Assembly (NCBI RefSeq): GCF_014357575.1
Contig: NZ_JACONW010000017.1
Location: forward strand, 1 to 57,292
Length of the DNA stretch: 57,292 nucleotides
Source of the DNA: Pseudomonas folii
Lineage (GTDB): Bacteria > Pseudomonadota > Gammaproteobacteria > Pseudomonadales > Pseudomonadaceae
Reading direction: 5' to 3'
The translations under genes and the position numbers were made by a program. Below are positions 57,232 through 57,292 of this stretch, piece by piece (within the stretch, counting starts at the first letter, position 1; the number at the start of each line of letters is the position of its first letter). The notes below the pieces were generated by a model. It was given only the letters and a program-made list of their open reading frames with translations, did no database searches and was not told where the DNA came from.

Positions 57232-57292
57232 GGTGGGCATGATAAAGGCAATGCACAGCAAGCGCACGACGGGAAATACATCTCTGCCTGAA

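Overview
The window is a piece of a Pseudomonas chromosome, most likely of the P. syringae/P. fluorescens side of the genus. This rests on gene order (queA-tgt-yajC-secD-secF-suhB-trmJ-cysE-isc-ndk-rlmN-pilF-rodZ-ispG-hisS-bamB-der, then leuA and xseA, as I remember it from other Pseudomonas genomes), on typical Pseudomonas protein sequences, and on dense REP/REPIN elements of three sequence families. GC content is high and even, except in a small AT-richer island near 21.6-24.2 kb.

Left part (1-25 kb) is a patchwork. A duplicated 175-bp repeat leads into dsbB. The cytochrome bo3 operon cyoABCDE follows, ending at a terminator shared with a convergent multi-membrane-spanning GT-C-like gene. 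Next are a VOC protein divergent from a LysR regulator, a branched-chain aminotransferase, an unrecognised Cys/His-containing protein, two tandem periplasmic proteins related to cyclohexadienyl dehydratase (PheC), a YitT-type membrane protein, a manganese catalase with a small partner gene, a probable C4 antisense RNA followed by a BRO-N antirepressor gene, a soluble PAS-PAS chemoreceptor, a SulP transporter, and a short block of immunity-like orphan genes ending near tRNA-Leu(CAA).

Right part (25-57 kb) is conserved core. It holds queuosine tRNA modification (queA, tgt), Sec translocase accessory genes (yajC, secD, secF), suhB, trmJ, cysE, the complete isc iron-sulfur operon (iscR-iscS-iscU-iscA-hscB-hscA-fdx-iscX), ndk, rlmN, and a long run pilF-rodZ-ispG-hisS-yfgM-bamB-der. 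Then come a methionine-type aminotransferase overlapping an omega-amidase, two tandem FlxA-like genes, leuA behind a leucine-rich leader peptide, an M23 endopeptidase-type protein, and xseA at the right edge.

The least expected signals are: (1) the C4-RNA/BRO-N module without a prophage; (2) three genes (two FlxA-like, one soluble chemoreceptor) preceded by sequences matching a sigma-28 (FliA) promoter with identical 14-nt spacing, which would link them to the flagellar regulon; (3) a 25-codon leucine-rich leader ORF before leuA; (4) a 27-codon membrane peptide gene with a strong ribosome binding site; (5) the orphan immunity cluster. All functional assignments are from reading sequence and recalled family knowledge; no searches were run.
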